This document shows positions 9,116 through 17,977 of a stretch of 64,000 nucleotides of DNA, piece after piece. Within the stretch, counting starts at the first letter, position 1; each line of letters starts with the position of its first letter. Origin of the DNA: Sphaerisporangium album. GTDB taxonomy: Bacteria > Actinomycetota > Actinomycetes > Streptosporangiales > Streptosporangiaceae. The stretch lies in the NCBI RefSeq assembly GCF_003323745.1, contig NZ_QOIL01000016.1:186001-250000 (forward strand). The letters are read 5' to 3'. The translations under genes were made by a program, and so were the position numbers. Under the pieces are notes generated by a model that was not told where the DNA came from, ran no database searches, and saw only the letters and a program-made list of their open reading frames with translations.

Positions 9116-10090
9116 TCACCGTTCGTGTTCCGTGGATCGCCCCGCCCGGTCGCCGCGCAGGCGCAGCCGGGCCGTCCCGACCGCGTACCCCCACGAGGTC
9201 CAGGCCAGGCCTGTGACGATCGCCCCGGCCCTGCCCAGGCCGGACGGGTCGCCGCGCAGCGCGTCCCGCACGCCGCGCAGCACTCCGAGCGGCAGGACCT
9301 TCATCGCGTGGGCGCGCTCACTGGACAGCCCGTCGCCCGCGCCCACGCTGTGCGCCACCAGGGCCTTGGACAGTCCCTCGGCGTAGCAGCGGGAGCGCAG
9401 GTAGCGGAACGTGGCCCGGGAGGCGGGCACCCGGTGGCCGATCACGGCCCCGGGCTCGAACATCATGACCGACCCCGGCCTGCGCTGGGAGAGCCTGATG
9501 CAGAACTCGGTCTCCTCACAGCCCAGCGGACGGCTCTTACGGCCCTGGACGCTGCGGCCGATGCCGGTGTGGAACCCGCCGACCTCGCCCACGACGTGCC
9601 TGCGGAAGGCGGCGTTGCCCCCCATCACGTTGCGGATGGCCTTGCGCTCGGCGGGCAGGCCGCGATAGGTGCATCCGATGGTCCAGTCGAACTCCTCGGG
9701 GAACCATCGCGGCCTGCGCCCGGTGTCCCACAGCGGCCTGGTCAGGCCGCCGACTCCCACGACGGCGGGATCCCGCGACATCGCGTCCTCGAACGCCGCC
9801 AGCCAGCCGGGGTCGGCCACCGCGTCGTCGTCCAGGAACGCCACGACGTCACCCGAGGCGGTCGCCACTCCGGTGTTCTTGCCGCCGGACAGTCCCTTGG
9901 CGTGGGTGTTCTCCACGACGATCGCGTCGGCGTACTCCCGCTTCAGCCTGAGGTGCAGCTCGGGGTTGTAGTCGACGACGAGGACCAGCTCGTGCGGCGG
10001 GCGTGTCTGGCCGCGCACCGACTCCACGGCGGCCCTGATGTCGTCCCACCGGTCCTCTGTGTAGACACAGATGACGACGGAGATCTTCAT
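9116..10090 (-). CDS. GT2-family glycosyltransferase
   Basis: 324 residues, GT-A fold. 'KISVVICVYTEDRWDDI' opens the nucleotide-binding region, 'FLDDDAVADPGWL' carries the DXD metal-binding motif, and 'NVMGGNAAFRRHVVGEVGGF' and 'GCEETEFCIRLSQ' fit the acceptor region and ED catalytic motif. A C-terminal segment with hydrophobic character may associate with the membrane. The ATG at 10090 is preferred because the fold begins there; the frame is open further upstream only as an overlap with the preceding gene. It starts 5 bp after the preceding GT2 stop. Confidence 0.85.
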   Translation of the reverse strand: MKISVVICVYTEDRWDDIRAAVESVRGQTRPPHELVLVVDYNPELHLRLKREYADAIVVENTHAKGLSGGKNTGVATASGDVVAFLDDDAVADPGWLAAFEDAMSRDPAVVGVGGLTRPLWDTGRRPRWFPEEFDWTIGCTYRGLPAERKAIRNVMGGNAAFRRHVVGEVGGFHTGIGRSVQGRKSRPLGCEETEFCIRLSQRRPGSVMMFEPGAVIGHRVPASRATFRYLRSRCYAEGLSKALVAHSVGAGDGLSSERAHAMKVLPLGVLRGVRDALRGDPSGLGRAGAIVTGLAWTSWGYAVGTARLRLRGDRAGRSTEHER

Positions 10091-10095
10091 TGCGG

Positions 10096-10929
10096 TTATG
10101 CCGCGCCCTGGTCGGCGGCAGGCTGCGCCGATGGTGCCGGGGCGACCTGCAGCGGCGGGCGCCGCCACTCGCGCATGATCGTCTTGAGCACCCGCCACCC
10201 GTCGCGGACGACGCGCAGGTTGCTCTCGCCGTGGATGCGGCACCGCTCGTGGCTCGGCACCTCGTGCACGCGCAGACCGGCCTTGGCCGCCCGGATGTTC
10301 AGCACGGTCTCGACCTCGAAACCCTCGCAGTCGAGGTCGAGGACTTCGAGGTGCCGTGCCCAGAAGGCGTTGTAGCCGTAGCACAGGTCGGTGTACCGGG
10401 TTCCGTAGATCCAGTTCACCAGCGAGCGCAGGACGCTGTTGCCCATGCGGCGGCTGAAGGTGAGGTCGTCGCTGCCGCCGCCGCTCGCGTACCGGGAGCC
10501 CTTGACGAAGTCGGCGCCGGTGACGAGCGCGCCGACGAAGTGGATGATCTCGCGGCCGTCGGTCGAGCCGTCGGCGTCGATCATGACGATGATGTCACCG
10601 GTGCACTCGGCGAAGCCGGTGCGCAGCGCGTCCCCCTTGCCCTTGCCGCGCTGCTGCACGACGCGCAGGTTCGGGCGCAGGCGGCGGGCCACCGCGACGG
10701 TGTCGTCGGTGGAGTTGCCGTCCACGAGGACGATCTCGTGGATCCAGTGAGGCAGCGTGGCGAAAACGTGCGGAAGGTTCTCCGCCTCGTTCATGGCCGG
10801 TACGACCACGCTGACGGTCGGGGATATGGCCAGGTGCGGGGTCACCGGCGTGAAACGCTCCACGGCCGGCAATGGCCTCAGGGTGTGCACCTGAGGTTTC
10901 CCGTTGTACTTGGTGATCTCGGGACTCAT
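10096..10929 (-). CDS. GT2-family glycosyltransferase (dolichyl-phosphate mannosyltransferase-like)
   Basis: 277 residues. After a 37-residue leader the GT-A core starts at 'TVSVVVPAMNEAENLPHVF', with 'EIVLVDGNSTDDTV', 'GKGKGDALRTGF' and the DXD-like 'VMIDADGSTDG'. The pattern matches polyprenyl-phosphate or undecaprenyl-linked GT2 enzymes that lack C-terminal membrane helices. It probably transfers a sugar to a lipid carrier for the polymer exported by the flippase. The start is ATG 10929. A 134-bp gap separates it from the upstream acyltransferase, so an internal promoter is possible. Confidence 0.85.
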   Translation of the reverse strand: MSPEITKYNGKPQVHTLRPLPAVERFTPVTPHLAISPTVSVVVPAMNEAENLPHVFATLPHWIHEIVLVDGNSTDDTVAVARRLRPNLRVVQQRGKGKGDALRTGFAECTGDIIVMIDADGSTDGREIIHFVGALVTGADFVKGSRYASGGGSDDLTFSRRMGNSVLRSLVNWIYGTRYTDLCYGYNAFWARHLEVLDLDCEGFEVETVLNIRAAKAGLRVHEVPSHERCRIHGESNLRVVRDGWRVLKTIMREWRRPPLQVAPAPSAQPAADQGAA

Positions 10930-11063
10930 TTTGAGGGATGTCCTTCCGGGCGGTCTGACATCGGCGGCGACTGCCAATAGGACCGGCGCGACTGGACGGA
11001 GAGGGGTCTTCTCCGCCCCGGTCAGATCAATGGGGGATGAGCTCTGGCGAGGGGGAACGCTTC

Positions 11064-12179
11064 TCAGCGCGCCCCCGAGGGTTCCTTCTCGACTGCTGGA
11101 TGGAGGGATGTGCGGACCCGTCCGAACCCTTTCAGCACGCGGTCGGCCAGCCGGTAGAGCGACGGACGGTCGACGACGATGCTGCGGGCCTTGTTCACGG
11201 GCGTCCGGCCCATCCAGTGAACGGCCGCGGTCGCCGAGGGCCGGGCGACCCTGCCTTCGGAGACGTGGATGGTGCCGTTCTTCAGCCAGCCTTTGTACTC
11301 TCTGCCTCCCTTGCCCATGTCGACCTGGCCCAGGCCGTGAGAGGCGGCCTGCTCCGCCATGTGCAAGTGGTGCATTATCCCGGGGGAGTACCGGGCGAAT
11401 TCGGGGTCGTAGGCGGGGAACCATCCGACCAGCGTGTTGTGGGTGCGCAGCCCGAAGTGCCCGGCAACGGGGGTGTCGCCGGCGTAGAGCATGGTGAGGA
11501 CGCCCGCGAACGCCGGGGAGTCGGCGGCGTGCATCTCTTCGAGCAACTCGACGATCCAGGGCTGGGCGAACCGGTCGACCCGGCCCGTCCTGCGGTACTG
11601 GTCGGACTTCCAGCCGGTGAGGAGGCGCATGGCGGCGGGGTCGGTGGCGCCGTATTCCAGGTGCACCACCCCGTGCTCGCGGGCGAGCTTGCGTTCCTTG
11701 TAGCGGATCGTCTTGTAGTTCTTCGGAGAGTTGGCGCGGACGTATTCGATGTACGCGTCGTAACCCGCGGTGAGGTCCATCAGCGGCACGGGGCGCACCG
11801 CCGACTCATGCGGTGACCAGGTGCGCTGGCCGGCCACCATGTGGTCGAAGTCGAAGACCGACAGGCCGCAGGCCCGCAGCAGGTGGCGGGCGGGAACGTC
11901 CAGATCGGGGGCGGCGATGAGCCCGTGGCATGTGGTCAGCCAGCTCCCGAGGGGCTTGCCGATGCCGAAGGCGTGCCGTTCGAACGGGAGGTACCCGACC
12001 ACCTTGCCCTGGTCCTCGATCACCGCGACGCGGACGTAGGGACGCAGCCGGCCGAGGGCCAGCGTGAACTCGACCGAGAGGAACGGGTTGTCCAAGGAGG
12101 GCGACGCGATCTGGAGCTCACGCCAGCGGGCGAGCTCCGGCTCTCCGAGTTCTCCGGGCCGGATGACCGTCACTTTCAC
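11064..12179 (-). CDS. BioF2/FemAB-like (GNAT-fold) acyltransferase, second copy
   Basis: 371 residues from the GTG at 12179, whose GTGA overlaps the stop of the upstream membrane protein, so translation is coupled. It is a paralogue of the gene at 283-1365: 'LDNPFLSVEFTLALGRLRPYVRVAV', 'VGYLPFERHAFGIGKPLG', 'KSDQYRRTGRVDRFAQPW' and 'VAGHFGLRTHNTLVGWFPAYD' all have direct counterparts (each quoted only in part here). A different substrate from its paralogue is likely, because both copies are intact and lie at opposite ends of the locus. A second GTG at 12173, preceded by AAGGTG, is an alternative start. Confidence 0.8.
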   Translation of the reverse strand: MKVTVIRPGELGEPELARWRELQIASPSLDNPFLSVEFTLALGRLRPYVRVAVIEDQGKVVGYLPFERHAFGIGKPLGSWLTTCHGLIAAPDLDVPARHLLRACGLSVFDFDHMVAGQRTWSPHESAVRPVPLMDLTAGYDAYIEYVRANSPKNYKTIRYKERKLAREHGVVHLEYGATDPAAMRLLTGWKSDQYRRTGRVDRFAQPWIVELLEEMHAADSPAFAGVLTMLYAGDTPVAGHFGLRTHNTLVGWFPAYDPEFARYSPGIMHHLHMAEQAASHGLGQVDMGKGGREYKGWLKNGTIHVSEGRVARPSATAAVHWMGRTPVNKARSIVVDRPSLYRLADRVLKGFGRVRTSLHPAVEKEPSGAR

Positions 12180-12547
12180 CTTGACCCGGCCCCCTGTTCT
12201 GTGTGCGCACTGCCGTTCCCCCGGTACAGCGACCGAAGCACCCACATGAACCCACCGAGGACGGCGACGGTGGCGACTCCCGCGCGAGGAGACCACGCGT
12301 CGAACATCAGCATGGCTTCGGCTAAGAGAACGTTTATAACGAGACTTGCCGCGGCACCCACCGTTAGAGCCGCGAGAGGGTCACGATCACGCAACAGTCC
12401 CACGACCGAGGCGCCCGGTACCACCAAGAGGAACAACGCGGTGAGAATCGGGCGTGCTGGAGTTCGGATGTCGGCGAGCGCGATCACCGCTCCCGCGGCG
12501 CACGCGAGCACCAGCACCCACTTGAGCACCGCCCTGTTCGTACGCAT
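12176..12547 (-). CDS. Small four-helix membrane protein, first gene of polysaccharide operon
   Basis: 123 residues with four predicted membrane helices: 'VLKWVLVLACAAGAVIALA', 'PILTALFLLVVPGASVVGLL', 'ALTVGAAASLVINVLLAEA' and 'GVATVAVLGGFMWVL'. No recognised family. Its TGA stop overlaps the GTG start of the acyltransferase, so it probably works with that enzyme or the downstream pathway. The 270 bp upstream of it holds no other gene and is the expected promoter region. Confidence 0.7.
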   Translation of the reverse strand: MRTNRAVLKWVLVLACAAGAVIALADIRTPARPILTALFLLVVPGASVVGLLRDRDPLAALTVGAAASLVINVLLAEAMLMFDAWSPRAGVATVAVLGGFMWVLRSLYRGNGSAHTEQGAGSR

Positions 12548-12817
12548 GTCTCCTGGCTCCGCTGGTCAAGGCCGACTGAAAGACGCGGTTGATCGCTGCT
12601 CTCATAGGACCAACGACGTTACGCGACCGTCAATGCCGACGCCCTAACCTGGTCACTGGTTTACAGCGCCAAGGGCAAGAAGCGTTGTGTGATCGACCAC
12701 GCCACCTCCACCGTTCTCCTGATGCCCCTGAGGCTACCGGGGCTGCAGGGACTGGGGTGTTTACAAAGGTACCGCCGGTTCGACCCGAAAGTGGAGTCAG
12801 GGTGGGTTGGGGGGAGT

Positions 12818-14686
12818 TCAGTCCACCCCCCCGGACGACTCCTCGGACGGCGTGCCGGTGGGGGTCGGCTCGGAGGTCGGCGGCTGATCCGGCGGCGGCT
12901 CGGACGCCGGAGGCATGTCCTGCCCGTCCCAGGACACCGTGCACGAGGCGCCCCCCGCCGCGGAGCTGAGCGTCACCGTCCCCTTTCCCGCCTGGGCGGG
13001 GTCGGTGGGCGAGACCGACAGCCGGGCCTTCACCCCGGACGCGAGCACGCCGTTCGCGGGCGTGACCGCGAGCCCCCCGCCCGCGCTCGCCCGCCAGGAG
13101 ACGGTGCCGCCGCGGGCCGAGACGAGGATCACACCCGCGCCCCCGTCCCCCAGACCCTTGGGGCAGGAGACGACGAGCTTGGCCGGGGACGCCGGCGGGC
13201 GGCGCGTCGGGGTGCGCGAGGCGGGAGTCCTCGGCATGGTGGACGACGCCGCCGGAGCCTGCGCGGCGCTCGACGGCGATCTTGTGGCCGCGGGCCTCGG
13301 GGGCGCCGTCCGCGAGGGTTCCGAGGCGGGGGCGGCGTCCGTGGGCTCGGGCGCGTAGCTGATCTGGAGCTCCTGCGGGGAACGGCTCGGGAAGCGCAGG
13401 GTCTGCGGCACCTCCTTGCGGTGGCTCGCGTCCTGGCCGGTCACGACGACCATCGCGCCGGTCGCCAGCAGCGCGCAGGCGATCGTGGCGAAGACGGGGG
13501 TCCTGCGCGAGGCCCTGCGCGGCGCCCCGCCGCCGCGGCGCCGCGTGCGCCCGTTCCCGCGGCCTCCCATCCGCTCGTACGCGGTCTCCCTGTGCGCCGT
13601 CTGCTCGTACGCGCCGGCCGACGCGTACCGCGTGGTGTCCCCGTGCCTCGGGGGCTCGCCCGCCCGCATCCCGCGGCGGGGGGTGTCGGAGTGGCCGGCG
13701 GGGGAGGGCATCGGAGGGACGGCGCGCAGGGTGCGCGTGCCGTGCCTGGGCGTCTCGTCGTGCGCCGTGAACCCGCGGGCGGCGGTGTCCGCCTGGTCCG
13801 CTGGGTCCGCCGTACGGTGGGCCCTCGGCGCCTTGGCGCGGCGGTCGCTTCCGACCGGCGGGAAGCCGTTCTTGTCCAGGACGCCCACCGCCGGCATGAT
13901 CGCCGCGCGGACCGCGTCGCGCTCCGGGCGGGCGCAGGTCTCGGCGACCCGGCGGCGCAGGGACAGCGGGGGGAAGGCGACCGGGACCGTGTCGAGCAGG
14001 CGCTCGGCCGACACCCGGCGGTGACGGCCCTCGGTGCATTCCTTGCAGCCGACGATGTGCCGCACGAGCCGCCGCCGCAGCGGCTGCGGGAGCGGGCCGT
14101 CGATGGAGTCGAGCAGGGCGGAAAGATCGGGGCAGTGGGCCCTGCCGGTCCTGGCGAGGACGACCGCGGCGGCGGCGTTCTCCAGGTGGTCGGTGGCGCG
14201 GGCCAGCTTGGTGGCGGTCTGGCGCGAGGTCAGCCCCGTGACGGCGCCGACCTCGGAGGTGCTCAGGCCGTGCCGCACGGCCAGGAACAGCACCTCGCGC
14301 TCCTTCTGCCCGAGCTCGCCCAGAGACTCGCGCACGATCGCCGCGAGCTCCGGATCGTCCTCGTCCCCCGTGAGGCCGTCGAGCGCGGTCCCGTGGGGCG
14401 GCGTGCGCCCCTGGCGTGCCGTGCACTGGTAGCGCGTCAGCGCGTACAGCCACGCGCGCAACCGGGTGGGCTCGCGCAGCGCGCCGGCGCGACCGTGGGC
14501 CGTGACGAACGCGTCGTGCACCGCGCCAGCCGCGGCGTCTGGATCGTCGAGCAGTGAACTGGCGTAGTCGTTGAGTCGGTCGGCGTAGCTGTCATAAAGG
14601 CCGTCCACCGCGCGGCTTTCCGCACGGCGAAGGGCCTCCGCCAGCCGTTGGTCGTCGGTCCGGCCGACGCTCGGCCATCCGGGCAC
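12818..14686 (-). CDS. ECF-type sigma factor fused to zinc-finger, membrane helix and extracellular tail
   Basis: 622 residues. Residues 1 to about 95 resemble sigma region 2 ('ALRRAESRAVDGLYDSYADR'). Region 4 follows at about 115-165 ('LGELGQKEREVLFLAVRHGL', 'STSEVGAVTGLTSRQTATKL'). At about residue 209 'HIVGCKEC' gives an H-x3-C-x2-C motif, like the zinc anti-sigma (ZAS) finger. Then come a long disordered linker, one membrane helix (about 396-416), a Pro/Ser/Thr stalk, a small domain with two Cys ('VVSCPKGLGD', 'GASCTVSWDG') and a Pro/Glu-rich end. ECF groups with C-terminal membrane-tethered extensions are known; release by proteolysis or signal sensing is inferred. The GTG start has GGGGAGGA six bases upstream. 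Confidence 0.8.
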   Translation of the reverse strand: MPGWPSVGRTDDQRLAEALRRAESRAVDGLYDSYADRLNDYASSLLDDPDAAAGAVHDAFVTAHGRAGALREPTRLRAWLYALTRYQCTARQGRTPPHGTALDGLTGDEDDPELAAIVRESLGELGQKEREVLFLAVRHGLSTSEVGAVTGLTSRQTATKLARATDHLENAAAAVVLARTGRAHCPDLSALLDSIDGPLPQPLRRRLVRHIVGCKECTEGRHRRVSAERLLDTVPVAFPPLSLRRRVAETCARPERDAVRAAIMPAVGVLDKNGFPPVGSDRRAKAPRAHRTADPADQADTAARGFTAHDETPRHGTRTLRAVPPMPSPAGHSDTPRRGMRAGEPPRHGDTTRYASAGAYEQTAHRETAYERMGGRGNGRTRRRGGGAPRRASRRTPVFATIACALLATGAMVVVTGQDASHRKEVPQTLRFPSRSPQELQISYAPEPTDAAPASEPSRTAPPRPAATRSPSSAAQAPAASSTMPRTPASRTPTRRPPASPAKLVVSCPKGLGDGGAGVILVSARGGTVSWRASAGGGLAVTPANGVLASGVKARLSVSPTDPAQAGKGTVTLSSAAGGASCTVSWDGQDMPPASEPPPDQPPTSEPTPTGTPSEESSGGVD

Positions 14687-15037
14687 GAATATTCCTCCCC
14701 GCAGGACGGGAACCTGGCTCTTGGTCGCACATGCACACGAGAATTTCTCCTGCCCGCGCCAGTCCCCACACGCGTAGGACGCCCATTCTCCCTGAGGGGT
14801 TCACCCGGAATTGTTTGATAATCAGCGGGTATGAGCTGGGAAAAGGGGGTCTGCTGGGGCTGCTGTAACTGGTGGTGCGTTGAGGCGCGTCTGAGGCGCT
14901 GACCGGCGACGCGCGGCGCGGCCTCTGGTGACGAGGCGCGCTTTCGGAGCACTCAGAGGATAGGGAGGGCCCTGAGCGCGGGGAGGTTCGCGATGACACG
15001 GGGGAAGTCGAGCACATCGATACCTAGGAGAACACAC
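14687..15037. other. Intergenic region upstream of the sigma factor gene
   Basis: No supported gene lies here. The part next to 14686 contains the GGGGAGGA ribosome site of the sigma factor. The region should hold its promoter, but no box close to a consensus stood out. Confidence 0.5.
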
Positions 15038-15064
15038 AAAAAACGGAAATGCCCGGCCCCGGGC
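15038..15064 (-). terminator. Candidate intrinsic terminator of the VWA protein gene
   Basis: Read on the minus strand, a GCCCGGGGCCGGGC hairpin (5-bp stem, 4-base loop) is followed by ATTTCCGTTTTTTG. This U-rich tail after a GC stem lies about 60 bp past the stop codon of the gene ending at 15127. Confidence 0.6.
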
Positions 15065-15126
15065 ACCTGAATGCCGGAACCGGGCGGTCCGTAATCAACT
15101 GCCAGTCCGTAATTAATCGCCCACTA

Positions 15127-16947
15127 CTACTGGCCGCCGTTGCAGTTGGGGGCGCACAGGCGGCGGGAGATACCTTCCAGGAACACCTTGCGGATCTCCA
15201 GCGCGTTGCGCGGGAAGAACGCCTGCCCCTGCGTCGCCTCGGCGATGGCCTGCATCTGCTTGCGGCCCGCCGCGTCGTTCGCGCCGAGCGCGACGATGAT
15301 GATGCTGATCGGCTGCGTCTCGTCGAACTCCTCGCGCAGCTTCTTGAGGATCTCGCTGTTGGAGATGCCGCCCTCGGGGTCGTCGTTGCCGACGCCGTCG
15401 GTGAACACCAGGATCGTGTTGATCTTGTCGGCCTCGTACTCGGCCTTCATCTTGTCGTAGGCGGCGGCGAGCGTGTCGTTGAGCCCGGTGTCACCGGTCG
15501 GCTTGGCCTTGATCCGCGCGAACGACCGGGTGAGGACGTCCCGGCGCGGGACACCGTTGATCGTGGCGCCGAGCGGGCCGACGGGCACCGCCTCGCGGTA
15601 GTCGACGCCCTTGCCGTTCAGGTTGGTGGAGAAGATCCACGTGCCGGCCTCGGTCTTGTCCGGGAACAGCTTCAGGCCCTCGATGGCGGTCTGCCCGATG
15701 AGCTGCATGCGCGTGACGGGCGCGCCGACGGCGGGCAGCGCCATCGTGCCCGAGATGTCCATCAGGGCGAGCAGGCGCCCGCCGAGCTTGAGCCGGGACC
15801 ACGCCTGCGACAGCTTGGTCACCGAGGCCGCGTCCGGGATCTTGATGCTGCGCGGCGTCGCGGGGTTCAGCCCGTTGGCCTGGCTGATCGCGCCGCCGCC
15901 CTTGCCGTCGGGGGTGCGGAAGCCGTACTCGCGGATCGTCTTCCTGGCGCTCGCGCTCGACAGCGCCGTCGCGAACTTCTTGGCGGCGTCGCGGGCGGCC
16001 TGCTGCTTGGCGGTCACGACGACCGGGTAGTCCAGGCTGATCGTGCCCTCGGCCGGGTACAGCGCGATGACCGACGCCGGCTTGTTCTCGGTGTTGAACG
16101 ACCACACGCCCTGCTCGGACGCGATGCCGATCGGCGCGCGCGACGACTGCTTGCTCATGGTGGCGAACATGTTCGCCGGGCTGCTCACCGCGCTCTCGGA
16201 AAGCTGCCGCAGCACGCCCACGAGCTGGTCCTCGCCGGATCCGGCCGCCTTCAGCACGCCCGCGCCGGCGAGGATCGCGCCGAGGCCCGCCGCGTTGAGC
16301 GTCGGGTCCAGGGGCAGGATGCGGATGTTGCGGCCGATGCCGTCCGGGGTGGCGGCGTTGGCGGCCGACATCAGCCCGCTCCAGCTCGGCTCGCCGAAGG
16401 CGCTCTTCAGCTTCTCGACCACGGGCTTGGGCGCGGCCAGAACCACGGGGGAGCGGGCCACCGAGCCGGTCGGCGTGGGCACGCCCTCGCCCTTGGGCGA
16501 GGAGCGCAGCTTGGAGACCCAGAGGCTGGAGTCGGGGATCCACACGTCGGCGTCAAACTTGCCGTTCGTCGCGCCGGAGCCCGCGATGGAGTTGACGACG
16601 TCGGCGGGGTCGCCGTCCGAGACGGTGACCGTCACGCCCCCGCAGCCGGTGGGCGTCGTGGACGACGACTTGTTGTAGCTCTCCGCGATCTTGGCGATGG
16701 CGGGCTCGATATCGGGGGAGGCCACCACCCGCAGGGACACCGTCCCGCCGCCGGGGGCCTGGCCGTCGGCGCAGGTCTTGTCCCGGCTCATGATGACGTA
16801 CGCGGCGACGCCGAGCAGCACCGCCAGCGCGACGGCGCCCGCGAGCGGCACCAGGACCTTTCCCCGGCTCGCCCGGCGGCGGCCCGACGGCTCGTGATAA
16901 GGGCTGTAGCCGCCCTCAAGCTCGTCTGTGCGGTGGCGTCCGCCCAC
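15127..16947 (-). CDS. Membrane-anchored substrate-binding domain plus VWA domain protein
   Basis: 606 residues. One N-terminal membrane helix ('VLVPLAGAVALAVLLGVAAY', about 30-50) anchors an extracellular protein. Residues about 65-370 look like a type-2 periplasmic solute-binding domain ('LRVVASPDIEPAIAKIAESY', 'DADVWIPDSSLWV'). Residues about 385-600 are a von Willebrand factor A domain, with the metal-site motif 'LALMDISGTM' (D-x-S-G-T, where S-x-S is usual) and 'ILVFTDGVGND'. Such fusions are common and poorly studied in actinomycetes; a role in surface adhesion or ligand sensing is inferred. The GTG start at 16947 has AGAGGAC five bases upstream. Confidence 0.82.
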   Translation of the reverse strand: MGGRHRTDELEGGYSPYHEPSGRRRASRGKVLVPLAGAVALAVLLGVAAYVIMSRDKTCADGQAPGGGTVSLRVVASPDIEPAIAKIAESYNKSSSTTPTGCGGVTVTVSDGDPADVVNSIAGSGATNGKFDADVWIPDSSLWVSKLRSSPKGEGVPTPTGSVARSPVVLAAPKPVVEKLKSAFGEPSWSGLMSAANAATPDGIGRNIRILPLDPTLNAAGLGAILAGAGVLKAAGSGEDQLVGVLRQLSESAVSSPANMFATMSKQSSRAPIGIASEQGVWSFNTENKPASVIALYPAEGTISLDYPVVVTAKQQAARDAAKKFATALSSASARKTIREYGFRTPDGKGGGAISQANGLNPATPRSIKIPDAASVTKLSQAWSRLKLGGRLLALMDISGTMALPAVGAPVTRMQLIGQTAIEGLKLFPDKTEAGTWIFSTNLNGKGVDYREAVPVGPLGATINGVPRRDVLTRSFARIKAKPTGDTGLNDTLAAAYDKMKAEYEADKINTILVFTDGVGNDDPEGGISNSEILKKLREEFDETQPISIIIVALGANDAAGRKQMQAIAEATQGQAFFPRNALEIRKVFLEGISRRLCAPNCNGGQ

Positions 16948-17134
16948 GTTGTCCTCTTAGAGTGTTCGATCTTTTCCGGTCTCGGCGCGCTAGCAGCGAC
17001 CATATAGCCAGAGCCGGGGTAATGCTTACGGAACCATAGCGTTCGGGACTAATTGGGCAAAACCGATCACTTGCAGGAGTGATTACGGTACGTATCCGTA
17101 ACCGGCGACTATAAGAACATGAATGCGATACATC

Positions 17135-17162
17135 TTGACTTGCCGCAAACGCGATGTAACGT
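17135..17162 (+). promoter_or_regulatory. Candidate sigma-70-type promoter
   Basis: TTGACT at 17135-17140 and TAACGT at 17157-17162 are separated by 16 bp and match actinomycete housekeeping boxes (TTGACN/TANNNT). Transcription would start about 50 bp before the ATG at 17222. The flanking 17000-17165 stretch is clearly more AT-rich than its surroundings. Confidence 0.45.
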
Positions 17163-17221
17163 GTCTCTCGGGATCACGCGAGCGCCGGACGGGGCCGGCG
17201 CGGCAGTCCGGGGGTAGGGGC

Positions 17222-17977
17222 ATGTCGATGATGATCGAACCTGGCGAGGCCGAGCCTCCCGCCGCCTGGCCGCTCGGCCGGCCGCCCGAGCCTCCCGCAC
17301 CCGGCGCCGGCCCCGAACGACCACCACGCCCCCACGCCTCCCGCGCCGGAGCCCCACCGGGTGAGGCGGAAGCCCCGCCTGCACGCGACCTCGCAGGCGC
17401 GCCCTCGGAGGGGGTCGCGCACGGCGAGGCGGGGATGATCTCGCGGGAGATCGCGTGGGGTGAGGCGCGTCCCGACCTTCTCCTTATGCGGCTGGCGGGC
17501 CCCCGGTGCCCCGAGGAGGTGCGCCGAGCCCTCAGGAGTTGCGCGTGTGTGCGCGAGGTCGTGGTCTCCGGGCACGACTGCCGGGCGCTGGCCGACCCCG
17601 GCACCGCACCCCGCGTGGCCGCCGCGCTGCGGGCCGAGGGCCTGCCGCTCGCCGTGGTGGTGCTTCAGTGGGCGCAGGAATGGCCGCGCCAGGTGTTGCC
17701 GCCCTCGCGCGCGGCCACCGCCGCCAGCAGCAGCGCCACGGCCGGGTCCACCCACCACCAGCCCAGCGACGTCGCCGCCAGGCCCGCCAGGACGCCGCCC
17801 GCCATGAGGGCGCACAGCAGGTTCTGGGCGCCCTCGCCCGCGGTGGCCGCCGACCCCAGCCGGGCGCCAAGCCGGCGTTTGGCGACGCCGAGCACCGGCA
17901 TGCTCACCAGGCTGATCGTGGTGACGACGACGCCGAGCGCCGTGGGGGCCGCCCGCTCACCCGTCGCGACGTCATAG
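17222..17977 (+). CDS. Possible hypothetical protein, 3' end overlapping the CDF-like gene
   Basis: A 251-codon frame starts at an ATG behind a promoter-like element and a G-rich stretch. The first half is Pro-rich. Between about 17450 and 17690 the frame shows strongly GC-biased third positions ('LRSCACVREVVVSGHDCRAL'), which supports real coding there. The last 310 bp run antisense to the CDF-like gene, where third positions of both frames coincide, so the frame may stay open by chance. The true 3' end may be earlier or altered by a frameshift. No family is recognised. Confidence 0.3.
   Translation: MSMMIEPGEAEPPAAWPLGRPPEPPAPGAGPERPPRPHASRAGAPPGEAEAPPARDLAGAPSEGVAHGEAGMISREIAWGEARPDLLLMRLAGPRCPEEVRRALRSCACVREVVVSGHDCRALADPGTAPRVAAALRAEGLPLAVVVLQWAQEWPRQVLPPSRAATAASSSATAGSTHHQPSDVAARPARTPPAMRAHSRFWAPSPAVAADPSRAPSRRLATPSTGMLTRLIVVTTTPSAVGAARSPVATS

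Noticed and set aside
15049-17007. A 652-codon plus-strand frame opposite the VWA protein
   Set aside because: Antisense artefact; the minus-strand frame has a signal anchor, domains and a ribosome site.
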